Origin: Clostridiales bacterium VE202-01
GTDB taxonomy: Bacteria > Bacillota_I > Bacilli_A > Erysipelotrichales > Coprobacillaceae
Assembly: GCA_000508865.1 (NCBI GenBank)
Contig: BAHP02000015.1
Span: 1-64,000 of the forward strand
Length of the DNA: 64,000 nucleotides
Reading direction: 5' to 3'
Positions within the stretch are counted from its first letter, which is position 1. Every line of letters starts with the position of its first letter. A model generated the notes under the pieces. That model was not told the origin of the DNA. It saw only the letters and a list, made by a program, of their open reading frames with translations, and searched no databases. Shown one piece after another: positions 34,286-43,019 of the stretch. The position numbers were made by a program, and so were the translations under genes.

Positions 34286-34303
34286 ATGTTATAATTATAA
34301 CAT
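34286..34303 (+). promoter_or_regulatory. Rex-like operator overlapping the hydrogenase promoter
   Basis: A perfect 18-bp palindrome (34286-34294 with 34295-34303). TGTTA-N6-TAACA matches the clostridial Rex consensus TTGTTAANNNNTTAACAA in its core. It contains an extended -10, TGT-TATAAT (34287-34295), so a bound repressor would block transcription. Rex senses the NADH/NAD+ ratio. Confidence 0.7.
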
Positions 34304-34328
34304 ACGATAAAAAGAAAGAGGTGTAAAA

Positions 34329-34820
34329 ATGAAGAAGTTGAAACAAGAGTATTTGGATAAAATTGACGAAATTGTTGAAAAACATAAAGATAAAAAAGGT
34401 CCAATGAAATTGATGCTGCATGAAGTTCAAGATGAACTTGGCTATATTCCATTTGAAGCAATGGAAAAAATTGCTGCGGCAATTAATGTGCCAGTATCAA
34501 AAGTTTATGGAGTTGTAACCTTTTACTCACAATTTACAACTGAACCTAAAGGAAAACATATTATCTCTGTTTGTTTAGGAACAGCCTGCTATGTCAATGG
34601 TTCCCAAACTATTCTAGATTTACTTTGTGAAATGACGGGATGCGAAGTAAACTCAACTAGTCCAGATGGCTTATTTTCAATTGATGCAACACGTTGTGTA
34701 GGTGCTTGTGGGCTTGCCCCAGTAGTCAGTGTTGACGGAACAGTTTTTGGATGTTCTAAACAATTAGAAGATTTAAAAATGTTAGTTCTAGATTATTTGA
34801 AAGAAGAAGCCCCATGTTAG
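34329..34820 (+). CDS. NuoE-like [2Fe-2S] subunit (HydC/HndA type)
   Basis: A 163-residue thioredoxin-fold subunit of the NAD-linked hydrogenase. The N-terminal helical part (LMLHEVQDELGYIPFEAMEKIA, VYGVVTFYSQF) and the cluster-binding CLGTACYVNG...CVGACGLAPVV (CX4C...CX3C) match NuoE. It relays electrons near the NADH site. First gene of the operon, with AAGAGGTG before the ATG, downstream of the Rex-like operator. Confidence 0.92.
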   Translation: MKKLKQEYLDKIDEIVEKHKDKKGPMKLMLHEVQDELGYIPFEAMEKIAAAINVPVSKVYGVVTFYSQFTTEPKGKHIISVCLGTACYVNGSQTILDLLCEMTGCEVNSTSPDGLFSIDATRCVGACGLAPVVSVDGTVFGCSKQLEDLKMLVLDYLKEEAPC

Positions 34821-35167
34821 TTAAAGAGATCGTTGATATTTTAAAGGCTAAAGAAATTTATATCGACGATAAAGATATTTATAACCGAAACTATGATAAG
34901 GGCTTTTCTACTGATTTAATGTCAGATGCCCTAGCATTGTTGAAAAATGAAACGGAGGACATTTTATTTATAACTGGTCTTGCAAATGTGCAGTCATTAC
35001 GTACCGCAGAAGTTCTAGATATTGAAACAATTCTTTTTGTCAGAGGAAAACCTTTAGATATGACAATTGTTGATATGGCAAAAAATTTGCATATCAATCT
35101 TTTCCAAACTGATGAAATGATGTTCGAAGCCTGCGGAAAATTATACGAAGCGGGAATGCGACGATGA
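34814..35167 (+). CDS. DRTGG-domain protein 1
   Basis: A 117-residue protein. The segment ILFITGLANVQSLRTAEVLDIETILFVRGKPLD...AKNLHINLFQTDEMMFEACGKLYEAGM is a DRTGG domain, a small fold found in phosphotransacetylases and beside HPr kinases. It usually accompanies hydrogenase operons in Clostridia, with no known biochemical role. It overlaps the upstream gene by 7 nt and the downstream gene by 4 nt, so stoichiometric co-translation is likely. Confidence 0.8.
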   Translation: MLVKEIVDILKAKEIYIDDKDIYNRNYDKGFSTDLMSDALALLKNETEDILFITGLANVQSLRTAEVLDIETILFVRGKPLDMTIVDMAKNLHINLFQTDEMMFEACGKLYEAGMRR

Positions 35168-35571
35168 TTAAAACTTATCAAGTAGAAAAAGATAATTACC
35201 AGGATGCCGGAAAAGCTTCCAGCGATATCAAAAGAACTTTAAAAGCATTAGGAATAGATCGTAAGGTTTTAAAAGCTGTAGCGATTGCCTGTTATGAAGC
35301 GGAAATAAATATTGCTATTCATTCTAATGGTGGTACGGTTACTTTTGAAATTGATGATGAAGGTATCGTTCATCTATCTTTTGATGATATTGGTCCAGGA
35401 ATCGAAAATCTTGAACTAGCCCAAACACCAGGTTACTCTACTGCTTCTCCTAAAGCTAGAGAATTGGGATTTGGTGCTGGAATGGGACTTTTCAATATGA
35501 AAAGTGTTGCATCTTCATTTGAAATAACATCTTCAAGTGAAGGAACACATATCAAAATGACTTTTCAATGA
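35164..35571 (+). CDS. RsbW-like ATP-binding protein (anti-sigma type GHKL ATPase)
   Basis: A 135-residue ATPase. N box KAVAIACYEAEINIAIHSNGG, G1 box FDDIGPGIENLELA, and a G2-type GFGAGMGLFNMKSVASSF are clear. The size equals SpoIIAB/RsbW anti-sigma kinases. Encoded inside the hydrogenase operon, with overlaps on both sides, it may phosphorylate or bind a partner in the same operon; no STAS partner is visible here. Confidence 0.85.
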   Translation: MIKTYQVEKDNYQDAGKASSDIKRTLKALGIDRKVLKAVAIACYEAEINIAIHSNGGTVTFEIDDEGIVHLSFDDIGPGIENLELAQTPGYSTASPKARELGFGAGMGLFNMKSVASSFEITSSSEGTHIKMTFQ

Positions 35572-36728
35572 AACCGGTAATCAGCTATTTAGGCAATAGC
35601 TGTAAAAATTGCATTAAATGCGTTAAAACATGTCCCATGGACGCTATTTCAATTGTTAATGAACAAGTAATTATCGATAAAGATAAATGTATTAATTGTG
35701 ATATCTGTATTCAGGCATGTGACCAGAAAGTATTAAAAGTTAAACAAGTTGACTTACAAAAAGCATTAAAAAAATATGATTATAATATTGCTTTGATTCC
35801 AACAGCAATTTTATCAGATTTAAAAACTTATCAGGAAATTAAAAATATTGCTCATGCAATAAAGAAATTTGGTTTTGATGAAGTTGTTCAATATAGTGAT
35901 ATTGAAGGAACATTATATAAACAAGCTTTAAAAGATAGTGTTGGTAAACATAAAGTTATGCTCACGTCTTTTTGCCCGACTATCAATAAATTAATTAAAA
36001 ATGATTATCCTACCCTTATTGATCATTTATTACCATATGATTATCCAATTGAAATTGCTGCAAAAAAATTAAGAGCTAAATATAAGGATAAAAATATTGG
36101 TATTTATTCATTATGTGAATGTGTTGGAAAATTAACTTTAGCTAAAAATCCTTTTGGTAATGAAACATCAAATATCGATTATGCTTTAAGCATCTCTCAG
36201 ATGTTTCCACAAATCAATAAGCTTAAAGATAAAGAACAATCAGACATCGAAATAAATAAATACGGGGTAAAAAGCATTGTCAGTGATCTCTTTGGTAATA
36301 GAGATTTATCTGTAATTAGTGTTGAAGGTCTACCACAAATTAAAAAGGTTTTAGATTTAATTGAATTTGACCAGCTAAAACATGCTGACTTGATTGCTTT
36401 ATTTAATTGTTATCAAGGATGCATTGGCGGTTATTATCTTTGGTCAAATCCATTTGAAGGATGTTTTAATATCGAAAGCATGATTAGCCAATGTCATAAA
36501 GATGTTGCTATTCTAGAAAAGACCGATTATCAAAAGACCCACACAATTAATAGTGATGAAAAGAATTTTAAAGAACGCTTAGCATGGTTTAATAAGGTTA
36601 ATGCTATCTTAGAGACATTACCGCAATTTGATTGTGGCAGTTGTGGATTTGCAAACTGTCGTGGTCTAGCATCAAGAATTGCTAGTGGTGAAGTTGATGA
36701 TTCTTTATGTCGGGTCAAAAGAAGGTGA
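35568..36728 (+). CDS. Degenerate [FeFe]-hydrogenase-like Fe-S protein (HsfB/HydS type)
   Basis: 386 residues. The N-terminus has two 4Fe-4S ferredoxin motifs (CKNCIKCVKTCP, CINCDICIQAC). The middle resembles the hydrogenase H-domain, but its ligands are altered: TSFCPTINK replaces TSC[CS]PGW, the Cys of the following helix is absent (LPYDYPIEIA), SLCECVGK stands for MPCVAKK and FNCYQGCIGGYY for MGCPGGC. The C-terminal part has a further cluster motif, DCGSCGFANCRGLA, with a later Cys (PF04060-like). A sensory or electron-relay role is more likely than H2 catalysis. It overlaps the ATPase gene by 4 nt. Confidence 0.82.
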   Translation: MKPVISYLGNSCKNCIKCVKTCPMDAISIVNEQVIIDKDKCINCDICIQACDQKVLKVKQVDLQKALKKYDYNIALIPTAILSDLKTYQEIKNIAHAIKKFGFDEVVQYSDIEGTLYKQALKDSVGKHKVMLTSFCPTINKLIKNDYPTLIDHLLPYDYPIEIAAKKLRAKYKDKNIGIYSLCECVGKLTLAKNPFGNETSNIDYALSISQMFPQINKLKDKEQSDIEINKYGVKSIVSDLFGNRDLSVISVEGLPQIKKVLDLIEFDQLKHADLIALFNCYQGCIGGYYLWSNPFEGCFNIESMISQCHKDVAILEKTDYQKTHTINSDEKNFKERLAWFNKVNAILETLPQFDCGSCGFANCRGLASRIASGEVDDSLCRVKRR

Positions 36729-36732
36729 TTAA

Positions 36733-37059
36733 ATGGAAATAGAAGAAATATTGAAATTAAATATAAAACAAATCAATAGTGTTCCCTTAACAAATATTGT
36801 TGAAAGTGTATATATTGGTGATTTATTAAGTTTTGTTATGGCTAATGGTAAAGAAGGTTCTTTATGGTTAACGGTTCAAAAACATATCAATGTAATTGCT
36901 GTTGCTCAGTTAAATGATTTTGCAGGCATTATTTTTGTTCAAGATAGTTATCCTGACGAAGATACGATCATGAAAGCTACAGAACTTAAAATTCCATTAT
37001 TCATTAGTGAAAAAGATGCTTTTTTAGTTGCTAAAGAGTTAATTTCGTTGGGTCTATAA
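36733..37059 (+). CDS. DRTGG-domain protein 2
   Basis: A 108-residue protein, a second DRTGG-like unit: HINVIAVAQLNDFAGIIFVQDSYPDEDTIMKATELKIPLFISEKDAF. It lies 4 nt after the degenerate hydrogenase gene and 1 nt before the PHP gene. The two DRTGG copies in this operon are only distantly alike. No ATP-binding or kinase motif is seen. Confidence 0.72.
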   Translation: MEIEEILKLNIKQINSVPLTNIVESVYIGDLLSFVMANGKEGSLWLTVQKHINVIAVAQLNDFAGIIFVQDSYPDEDTIMKATELKIPLFISEKDAFLVAKELISLGL

Positions 37060-37060
37060 A

Positions 37061-37761
37061 ATGTATTATGATTTGCATATTCACTCAGCACTATCACCAT
37101 GCAGTGATGACACGATGACAATTAATAATATTTTTAATATGGCTTATATCAAAGGATTAGAGCTAATTGCTATTACTGATCATAATTCTTTAAAACAGCA
37201 GTTTTATTTAGAAGAAATCATCAATCATGATATTTTAAAAGGAAAGATCGATTATGTTCACGGTGTCGAATTACAAAGTAAAGAAGAAATTCATATTCTA
37301 GCTTATTTCCTTAAAGATACTAATTTGAAGATCATTCAAAAATGGATCGATAAACATATGATAAAAATTACTAATCAGCCTGATTATTATGGAAATCAAT
37401 ATATATTTGATAGTAATGATGAAATCATTGATGTTGAAAATAATTTATTGATCAGTTCTTTAGATTTGGATGTTTACCAAATCGTCAATAAATTCATGAA
37501 TTTGATGGTGTTGCCATTTTGGCTCATGTCATGGCAAAAAAATTTGGGATCTATGAAGTTTATCATGATATTCCCAGCGATTTAGATTACGATGGAATTG
37601 AAGTTACTAGTATTAAAGAATTAAAAGAACTAAAAGTGTTATGCCCACATCTTAAAGATGATTATATATTTTTTAATAGTGATGCTCATAATCTAGAATC
37701 AATCAATGAACCAATCAATCAAATTGATAAAGATAAGTTTTATCAATTATGGAGGAAATAA
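37061..37761 (+). CDS. PHP-domain phosphoesterase, frameshifted in this sequence
   Basis: The N-terminus has the metal-binding motif DLHIHSALSPCSDD and AITDHNSL, then HGVELQS. As written the frame fails after DVYQIVNK. Adding one A to the run at 37490-37492 gives IHEFDGVAILAHVMAKKFGIYE and reaches FFNSDAHNL, the C-terminal metal motif. 701 nt plus one base equals 234 codons. PHP proteins are di- or tri-metal phosphoesterases (e.g. TrpH 5'-3' exonuclease, histidinol phosphatase). In this operon type the substrate is unknown. Confidence 0.85.
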
Positions 37762-37764
37762 CAA

Positions 37765-38298
37765 ATGCAGGAAATTGCAATGAATATTCTTGATATTGCC
37801 TATAACTCAATTAAAGCCAAAGCTAATTTAATTAAAATTTTTATACATGATAGTAGTAAATTAAATATCATTAGTATTCAAATTATCGATAATGGCTGTG
37901 GTATGGATCAAGAAACAGTAAACAAAGTAATTGATCCTTTCTATACAACAAGAACGACTCGCAAAGTTGGTTTAGGAATTCCGATGTTTAAAGAAAATAT
38001 CGAAGCTACTGGTGGGAAATTTTCAATTAAATCGGTTATTAATGAAGGAACTACAGTTTATGGTGAATTTGTTAAAAATCATATCGATACCCCACCAATG
38101 GGTAATCTTGTTGACACTATCATTACTTTAATTCAAGCTGATGATAAAATTGACTATCTATTTAAATATACAAGTGATGATTTTGAATTCATTTTAGACA
38201 CTAAAGAAATAAAACAGATTCTTGATGGTGTCGCAATCAATCTACCAGAAGTTATTATCTGGTTAAAAAATTATATAAAGGAGGGATTACACAAATGA
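37765..38298 (+). CDS. GHKL ATPase of the hydrogenase operon
   Basis: A 177-residue protein that is little more than a histidine-kinase-type ATPase domain: N box AMNILDIAYNSIKAKA, G1 DNGCGMDQETVNKVIDPFYTTR, G2 KVGLGIPMFKENIEATGG and a closing EGTTVYGEF. A C-terminal helical extension of about 60 residues is unassigned. There is no His dimerisation domain. It lies 3 nt after the PHP gene and overlaps the next gene by 4 nt. Confidence 0.85.
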   Translation: MQEIAMNILDIAYNSIKAKANLIKIFIHDSSKLNIISIQIIDNGCGMDQETVNKVIDPFYTTRTTRKVGLGIPMFKENIEATGGKFSIKSVINEGTTVYGEFVKNHIDTPPMGNLVDTIITLIQADDKIDYLFKYTSDDFEFILDTKEIKQILDGVAINLPEVIIWLKNYIKEGLHK

Positions 38299-38663
38299 AA
38301 TCCTTAGAAGATTTAATGAAAATACGTGACGCTGCCAAAAACAATATGGCAATGCGTAGTGATGATAAACAAAAATATCGAGTTGTTGTCGGAATGGCAA
38401 CTTGTGGAATAGCAGCTGGAGCTAGACCAGTTTTAAATACATTAGTAGAAGAAGTTGCCAATCAAAAACTGCCAGCTACTGTATTACAGACTGGCTGTAT
38501 CGGAATGTGTACACTAGAACCAATCGTAGAAGTGTTTGACCGTGATGACAACAAAACAACTTATGTCTTAGTTGATGCCAAAAAAGCGAAAGAGATTGCT
38601 GTTCGACATCTAAAAAATGATGAAATTATCGACGAATATACGGTCGGACATTATAAGAAATAG
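38295..38663 (+). CDS. Thioredoxin-like [2Fe-2S] ferredoxin subunit
   Basis: A 122-residue protein. The cluster cysteines are in VVGMATCGIAAGARPVLN and LQTGCIGMCTLEPIVEV, the NuoE/NuoG-type thioredoxin-like 2Fe-2S fold. It precedes hydB by 11 nt and probably forms part of, or delivers electrons to, the hydrogenase complex. GGAGGG precedes the ATG. Confidence 0.85.
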   Translation: MKSLEDLMKIRDAAKNNMAMRSDDKQKYRVVVGMATCGIAAGARPVLNTLVEEVANQKLPATVLQTGCIGMCTLEPIVEVFDRDDNKTTYVLVDAKKAKEIAVRHLKNDEIIDEYTVGHYKK

Positions 38664-38674
38664 GAGGTTGTAAG

Positions 38675-40474
38675 ATGCCAGCAAAAAGAACCCAAGTATT
38701 AGTATGTGCCGGGACTGGTTGTACAATCGGTAATTCTGGTGAACTAATTACAGAATTTGAAAAAGAAATTAAAGCACTTGGACTTGAAAATGAAGTTGAA
38801 GTTTTAAGAACTGGATGTTTAGGATTATGTGGAGTTGGTCCTAATATTTCTATTTATCCAGATAATATTATTTATAAAACAGTAAAACCGGAAGATGTAA
38901 AAGAAATCGTTATGGAGCACTTCTATAAAGGGCGTCCGGTTCATCATTTAATGTTAAATGAATCTGATGAAGAAACTAGAGAAATTCATGATATTAACGA
39001 TACAAAATTTTACAATAAACAAAAAAGAATTGCGCTTCATAACTGTGGCGTAATCGATCCAGAAAATATTAACGAATATATCGGAAAAGATGGATATTTT
39101 GCTTTAGCCAAAGTTTTACAAGAAATGACTCCTCAAGAAGTTGTCGATGTTATTAAAGCTAGTGGTCTGCGTGGCCGTGGTGGTGGAGGATTCCCTACTG
39201 GTGTTAAATGGCAGTTTGCTTTAAATGAACCTGGCGAAGAAAAATATGTTATTTGTAATGCTGATGAAGGTGACCCTGGAGCATTCATGGATCGTTCTAT
39301 TCTTGAAGGTAACCCACATAGTGTTATTGAAGCTATGATTATTGCAGGATATGCAATTGGTGCTAATCATGGTTATATCTACATTCGTGCTGAATACCCA
39401 ATTGCTGTTGATCGTTTAAAAACAGCAATCAGTCAAGCTCAGGAATTAGGTTTATTAGGTAAAAATATTTTTGATAGTGGTTTTGATTTTGAACTTGAAA
39501 TCCGCTTAGGAGCAGGTGCTTTTGTTTGTGGAGAAGAAACAGCATTGATCAAATCAATCGAAGGTGAACGTGGAATGCCAAATCCTAAACCACCATTCCC
39601 TGCTCATAAAGGTGTTTGGGGTAAACCAACGATTATTAATAACGTTGAAACTTATGCAAATATCGCTCAAATCATTCAACATGGTGCTGACTGGTTTAAA
39701 TCGATCGGTACAGAAACATCACCAGGAACTAAAGTATTCGCCTTAGGTGGAAAAATTGTTAATACTGGATTAGTTGAAGTTCCAATGGGAACAACTCTAC
39801 GTGAAGTAATTTATGAAATTGGTGGTGGCTGTCCTAATAATAAACGTTTTAAAGCTGTTCAAACTGGTGGACCATCAGGCGGATGTTTAACTGAAGAACA
39901 ATTAGATACCCCAATTGGTTTTGATGAGTTAGTTAAACTTGGTTCAATGATGGGATCAGGAGGAATGATTGTCTTAGATGAAGATAACTGTATGGTCGAT
40001 GTTGCTCGTTTCTATATGGATTTTATTGTTGATGAATCATGTGGTAAATGTACGCCATGTCGAGTTGGTACAAAAAGAATGTTAGAATTACTTGAACAAA
40101 TTTGTGATGGTAAAGGAACAATGGAAACTCTTGATGAGCTTGAGTTATTAGCTTCAACAATTAAAGATACAGCACTATGTGGTCTTGGTCAATCAGCACC
40201 AAATCCAGTTCTTTCAACTATCAATCAATTTAGAGATGAATATATCGCTCATATTGTTGATAAAAAATGTCCAGCTGGAGTTTGTAAAGAATTGTTACAA
40301 TATGTTATTGATGAAGATAAATGTCGTAAATGCGGTCTTTGTGCAAAACAATGCCCAGTTGGTGCCATTCATGGTGAACTTGGTAAAGTACCATATGTCA
40401 TTGATAAAGAAAAATGTATTAAATGTGGTCAATGTATCAAAGCTTGTCACTTTAAAGTAATTGAAAGAAAGTAG
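38675..40474 (+). CDS. hydB: NADH-binding flavoprotein subunit of [FeFe]-hydrogenase (HydB, NuoF-like)
   Basis: 599 residues. Residues 1-100 form a 2Fe-2S domain (CAGTGCTIGN, CLGLCGVGP). The NuoF core has GLRGRGGGGFPTGVKW (NADH), YVICNADEGDPGAFMDRSILEGNPH (FMN) and the 4Fe-4S motif ESCGKCTPCRVG. The C-terminus has two ferredoxin-type clusters (CRKCGLCAKQCP, CIKCGQCIKAC). This is the architecture of electron-confurcating HydB from Thermotoga/Acetobacterium-like enzymes, which exchange electrons between NADH, ferredoxin and H2. AGGAGG precedes the ATG at 38675. Confidence 0.94.
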   Translation: MPAKRTQVLVCAGTGCTIGNSGELITEFEKEIKALGLENEVEVLRTGCLGLCGVGPNISIYPDNIIYKTVKPEDVKEIVMEHFYKGRPVHHLMLNESDEETREIHDINDTKFYNKQKRIALHNCGVIDPENINEYIGKDGYFALAKVLQEMTPQEVVDVIKASGLRGRGGGGFPTGVKWQFALNEPGEEKYVICNADEGDPGAFMDRSILEGNPHSVIEAMIIAGYAIGANHGYIYIRAEYPIAVDRLKTAISQAQELGLLGKNIFDSGFDFELEIRLGAGAFVCGEETALIKSIEGERGMPNPKPPFPAHKGVWGKPTIINNVETYANIAQIIQHGADWFKSIGTETSPGTKVFALGGKIVNTGLVEVPMGTTLREVIYEIGGGCPNNKRFKAVQTGGPSGGCLTEEQLDTPIGFDELVKLGSMMGSGGMIVLDEDNCMVDVARFYMDFIVDESCGKCTPCRVGTKRMLELLEQICDGKGTMETLDELELLASTIKDTALCGLGQSAPNPVLSTINQFRDEYIAHIVDKKCPAGVCKELLQYVIDEDKCRKCGLCAKQCPVGAIHGELGKVPYVIDKEKCIKCGQCIKACHFKVIERK

Positions 40475-40483
40475 GTGTAAGGA

Positions 40484-42232
40484 ATGTCAAAAATAAAAAT
40501 GACGATCAATAACCGTGAAGTAGAGGCTTATGAAGGGCAAACTATCTTAGAAGCAGCCAAAAATAACGGAATCCATATCCCTACTTTATGTTATTTAAAA
40601 GATGTTACAGGAACAGGAGCCTGCCGTGTCTGCCAAGTTGAAGTTGAAGGTGCTAGAACACTATGTGCTGCTTGTGTTTATCCTGTTAGAGAGGGATTAG
40701 TTGTAAGAACTAATTCTCAAAGAGCTTTAGATGCCAGAAGAAGAGTAGTTGAATTAATCGTTTCAAACCACTCTAAAGACTGTTTATCTTGTATTCGTAA
40801 TACAAACTGTGAATTACAAAGATTATGTCAAGAATTAGGAGTTCGTGAAGATGCCTTTGCAGGTGAAAAAACCACTCCAACTTTTGATGAAATATCTCCT
40901 GGAATCGTTCGTAACACTTCAAAATGTGTGTTATGTGGACGTTGTGTAGAAACTTGTGCAAAACATCAAGGTTTAGGAATTCTTGGCTTTATGAATCGTG
41001 GATTTAAAACTAAAGTTGGTCCAGTATATGATAAAAGTTTAAATGATGTTAACTGTATGCAATGTGGTCAATGTATCAATGTTTGTCCAGTTGGAGCTTT
41101 ACATGAAAAAGAAGAAGTCCATGATGTCATCATTGCTTTAAATGATCCAACTAAACATGTCATCGTTCAAACTGCTCCAGCAGTTAGAGCTAGTTTAGGT
41201 GAAGAATTTGGAATGCCGATCGGTACTAGAGTTACTGGTAAAATGGTTCATGCATTAAAGTTAATGGGCTTCGATAAAGTATATGATACTAATTTTGGTG
41301 CTGATTTAACTATCATGGAAGAAGGAAATGAATTTATTAGTCGTGTTCAAAATAATGGTGTTTTACCAATGATTACATCTTGTAGTCCAGGATGGGTCAA
41401 TTATATTGAACATGAATATCCTGATTTATTAGATCATTTATCTAGTTGTAAATCACCACACATGATGTTAGGTGCGATGATCAAATCATATTATGCAAAA
41501 ACTAACAACATTGATCCTAAAGATATTTATGTTGTTTCAATCATGCCATGTGTCGCTAAAAAAGGTGAAAAAGAACGCGAAGAAAATCTTACTGACGGTT
41601 TAAAAGATGTTGATGCTGTATTAACAACTAGAGAATTAGGTAAATTGATCAAGATGTTTGGTATTAATTTCCGTGACTTAAAAGATGAAGATTTTGATCA
41701 AGATATGTTTGGAGAATACACTGGTGCAGGGGTTATCTTTGGTGCCAGCGGTGGAGTTATGGAAGCCGCATTACGAACAGTAGCTGATGTTTTAACCAAA
41801 GAAGATTTATCTACGATCGAATATCATGCCGTTCGTGGTGAAGAAGGTGTTAAAGAAGCCTGCATAAAAATTGGTGATCTAACAGTAAATGTTGCTGTTG
41901 CTCATAGTATGACTTTAGCTAAACCATTATTAGAAGAAATTAAAAATGGTACTTCAAAATACCATTTCATCGAAATCATGGGTTGTCCAGGTGGCTGTGT
42001 CAACGGTGGTGGTCAATCTTACATCAATGCGTTAACTCGTAACAGTGGTTTTGACTGGAAACAAGCTCGTGCGAAAGCTCTATATGATGAAGATCTAGCA
42101 TTACCAGTTCGTAAATCTCATAAGAACTCACAAATTCAAAAGTTATATGCTGATTTCTTAGGAGAACCAAACAGCGAAAAAGCTCATCATCTATTGCATA
42201 CACATTATTCAAAGAAAGCACGATTTAAATAA
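40484..42232 (+). CDS. hydA: [FeFe]-hydrogenase catalytic subunit (HydA, M3 type)
   Basis: 582 residues. N-terminal 2Fe-2S domain (GACRVCQVEVEGARTLCAAC), His-ligated cluster (HSKDCLSCIRNTNC), two 4Fe-4S motifs (CVLCGRCVETC, CMQCGQCINVCP), then the H-domain. The H-cluster motifs are complete: TSCSPGW with Cys300, MPCVAKK with Cys356, and MGCPGGC with Cys501 and Cys505. It produces or oxidises H2 and, with HydB and the NuoE-like subunits, forms a soluble bifurcating complex. Last gene of the operon, 9 nt after hydB, followed by a terminator. The hydEFG maturases are not in this window. Confidence 0.95.
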   Translation: MSKIKMTINNREVEAYEGQTILEAAKNNGIHIPTLCYLKDVTGTGACRVCQVEVEGARTLCAACVYPVREGLVVRTNSQRALDARRRVVELIVSNHSKDCLSCIRNTNCELQRLCQELGVREDAFAGEKTTPTFDEISPGIVRNTSKCVLCGRCVETCAKHQGLGILGFMNRGFKTKVGPVYDKSLNDVNCMQCGQCINVCPVGALHEKEEVHDVIIALNDPTKHVIVQTAPAVRASLGEEFGMPIGTRVTGKMVHALKLMGFDKVYDTNFGADLTIMEEGNEFISRVQNNGVLPMITSCSPGWVNYIEHEYPDLLDHLSSCKSPHMMLGAMIKSYYAKTNNIDPKDIYVVSIMPCVAKKGEKEREENLTDGLKDVDAVLTTRELGKLIKMFGINFRDLKDEDFDQDMFGEYTGAGVIFGASGGVMEAALRTVADVLTKEDLSTIEYHAVRGEEGVKEACIKIGDLTVNVAVAHSMTLAKPLLEEIKNGTSKYHFIEIMGCPGGCVNGGGQSYINALTRNSGFDWKQARAKALYDEDLALPVRKSHKNSQIQKLYADFLGEPNSEKAHHLLHTHYSKKARFK

Positions 42233-42248
42233 ATTGTTTATTAATAAT

Positions 42249-42300
42249 AAAAGAGCAAAATTTAATGTCTTTGACCAAGACATTAAACGATGCTCTTTTT
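42249..42300 (+). terminator. Bidirectional terminator after hydA
   Basis: AAAAGAGCA (42249-42257) pairs with TGCTCTTTT (42291-42299) and an inner stem pairs 42261-42271 with 42277-42287. T runs lie on both strands, so it serves hydA and the converging gene at 42299. Confidence 0.85.
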
Positions 42301-42988
42301 AGTTACCAAATAACTTATAAATACATTTAGTAAGATACTCAAAACTATATATATGAAAAGTACCCCTTTCCATTTCAACATCTAACCATTCTTCTATGCT
42401 GCTTTTCCAAGGCATCCATTTCTTTTTGCGTTTTTGAAAATTATAATCATATTTTTTTATTTTGCTTCCTAGTCGATATGCTGCCAATGAATAATTAAAC
42501 ATCGTTAAACTATCCTGATAAAGTGATCTTGGTCGCGGATTATTACGTTCAATCGAAGATGGTAAAAAGTCTTTTTTTAAACCTAGACTCCAATTTAAAA
42601 ATGGTTCATATAAATAATATGACGAAGAAACATATGGAAATACCAGCTCACCGTATTTATATTTTATAATTATTTTAGTATTTAAAAGTTCTTTTATCGT
42701 TATCACTTCAAAAATATCATTTCGTTCTACAATAGTCTGTTTAATACTATCTTTTTCTTTATAAAAATAAAAGATTCTATTATTACCATAAGCAAATAAA
42801 TATGCTAACGACTCTTTTATCATCGAACATGCAGGTGCATATACTAAAATATAATCAAAAACATTATCCCCAAAAGCTGTTAAAACCTGCTTTTGAAAAT
42901 CACTAGGAATATCATTGATATTTTGTATTTCTATCGGCCAATCTGTAATCGTATGCTGGTCACCAGTATTTCTTTCAGTATTATTCAT
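42299..42988 (-). CDS. Hypothetical cytoplasmic protein
   Basis: 229 residues, no recognised domain. It starts at ATG 42988 after AGAGGAAAA. A central part (QKQVLTAFGDNVFDYILVYAPACSM...LAYLFAYGNNRIFYFY) alternates strands and helices; the C-terminal half is rich in K, Y and W and ends in FEYLTKCIYKLFGN. No signal peptide and no membrane helix. It follows the DUF5662 gene by 31 nt on the same strand and is probably in the scpAB transcript. Function unknown. Confidence 0.65.
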   Translation of the reverse strand: MNNTERNTGDQHTITDWPIEIQNINDIPSDFQKQVLTAFGDNVFDYILVYAPACSMIKESLAYLFAYGNNRIFYFYKEKDSIKQTIVERNDIFEVITIKELLNTKIIIKYKYGELVFPYVSSSYYLYEPFLNWSLGLKKDFLPSSIERNNPRPRSLYQDSLTMFNYSLAAYRLGSKIKKYDYNFQKRKKKWMPWKSSIEEWLDVEMERGTFHIYSFEYLTKCIYKLFGN

Positions 42989-43019
42989 TATATTTTCCTC
43001 TACCTGGTTTTACAAACTA

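Noticed and set aside
39564-39746. Small ORFs inside hydB and hydA in other frames
   Set aside because: They lie entirely within strongly conserved genes and have no ribosome sites or homology pattern of their own.
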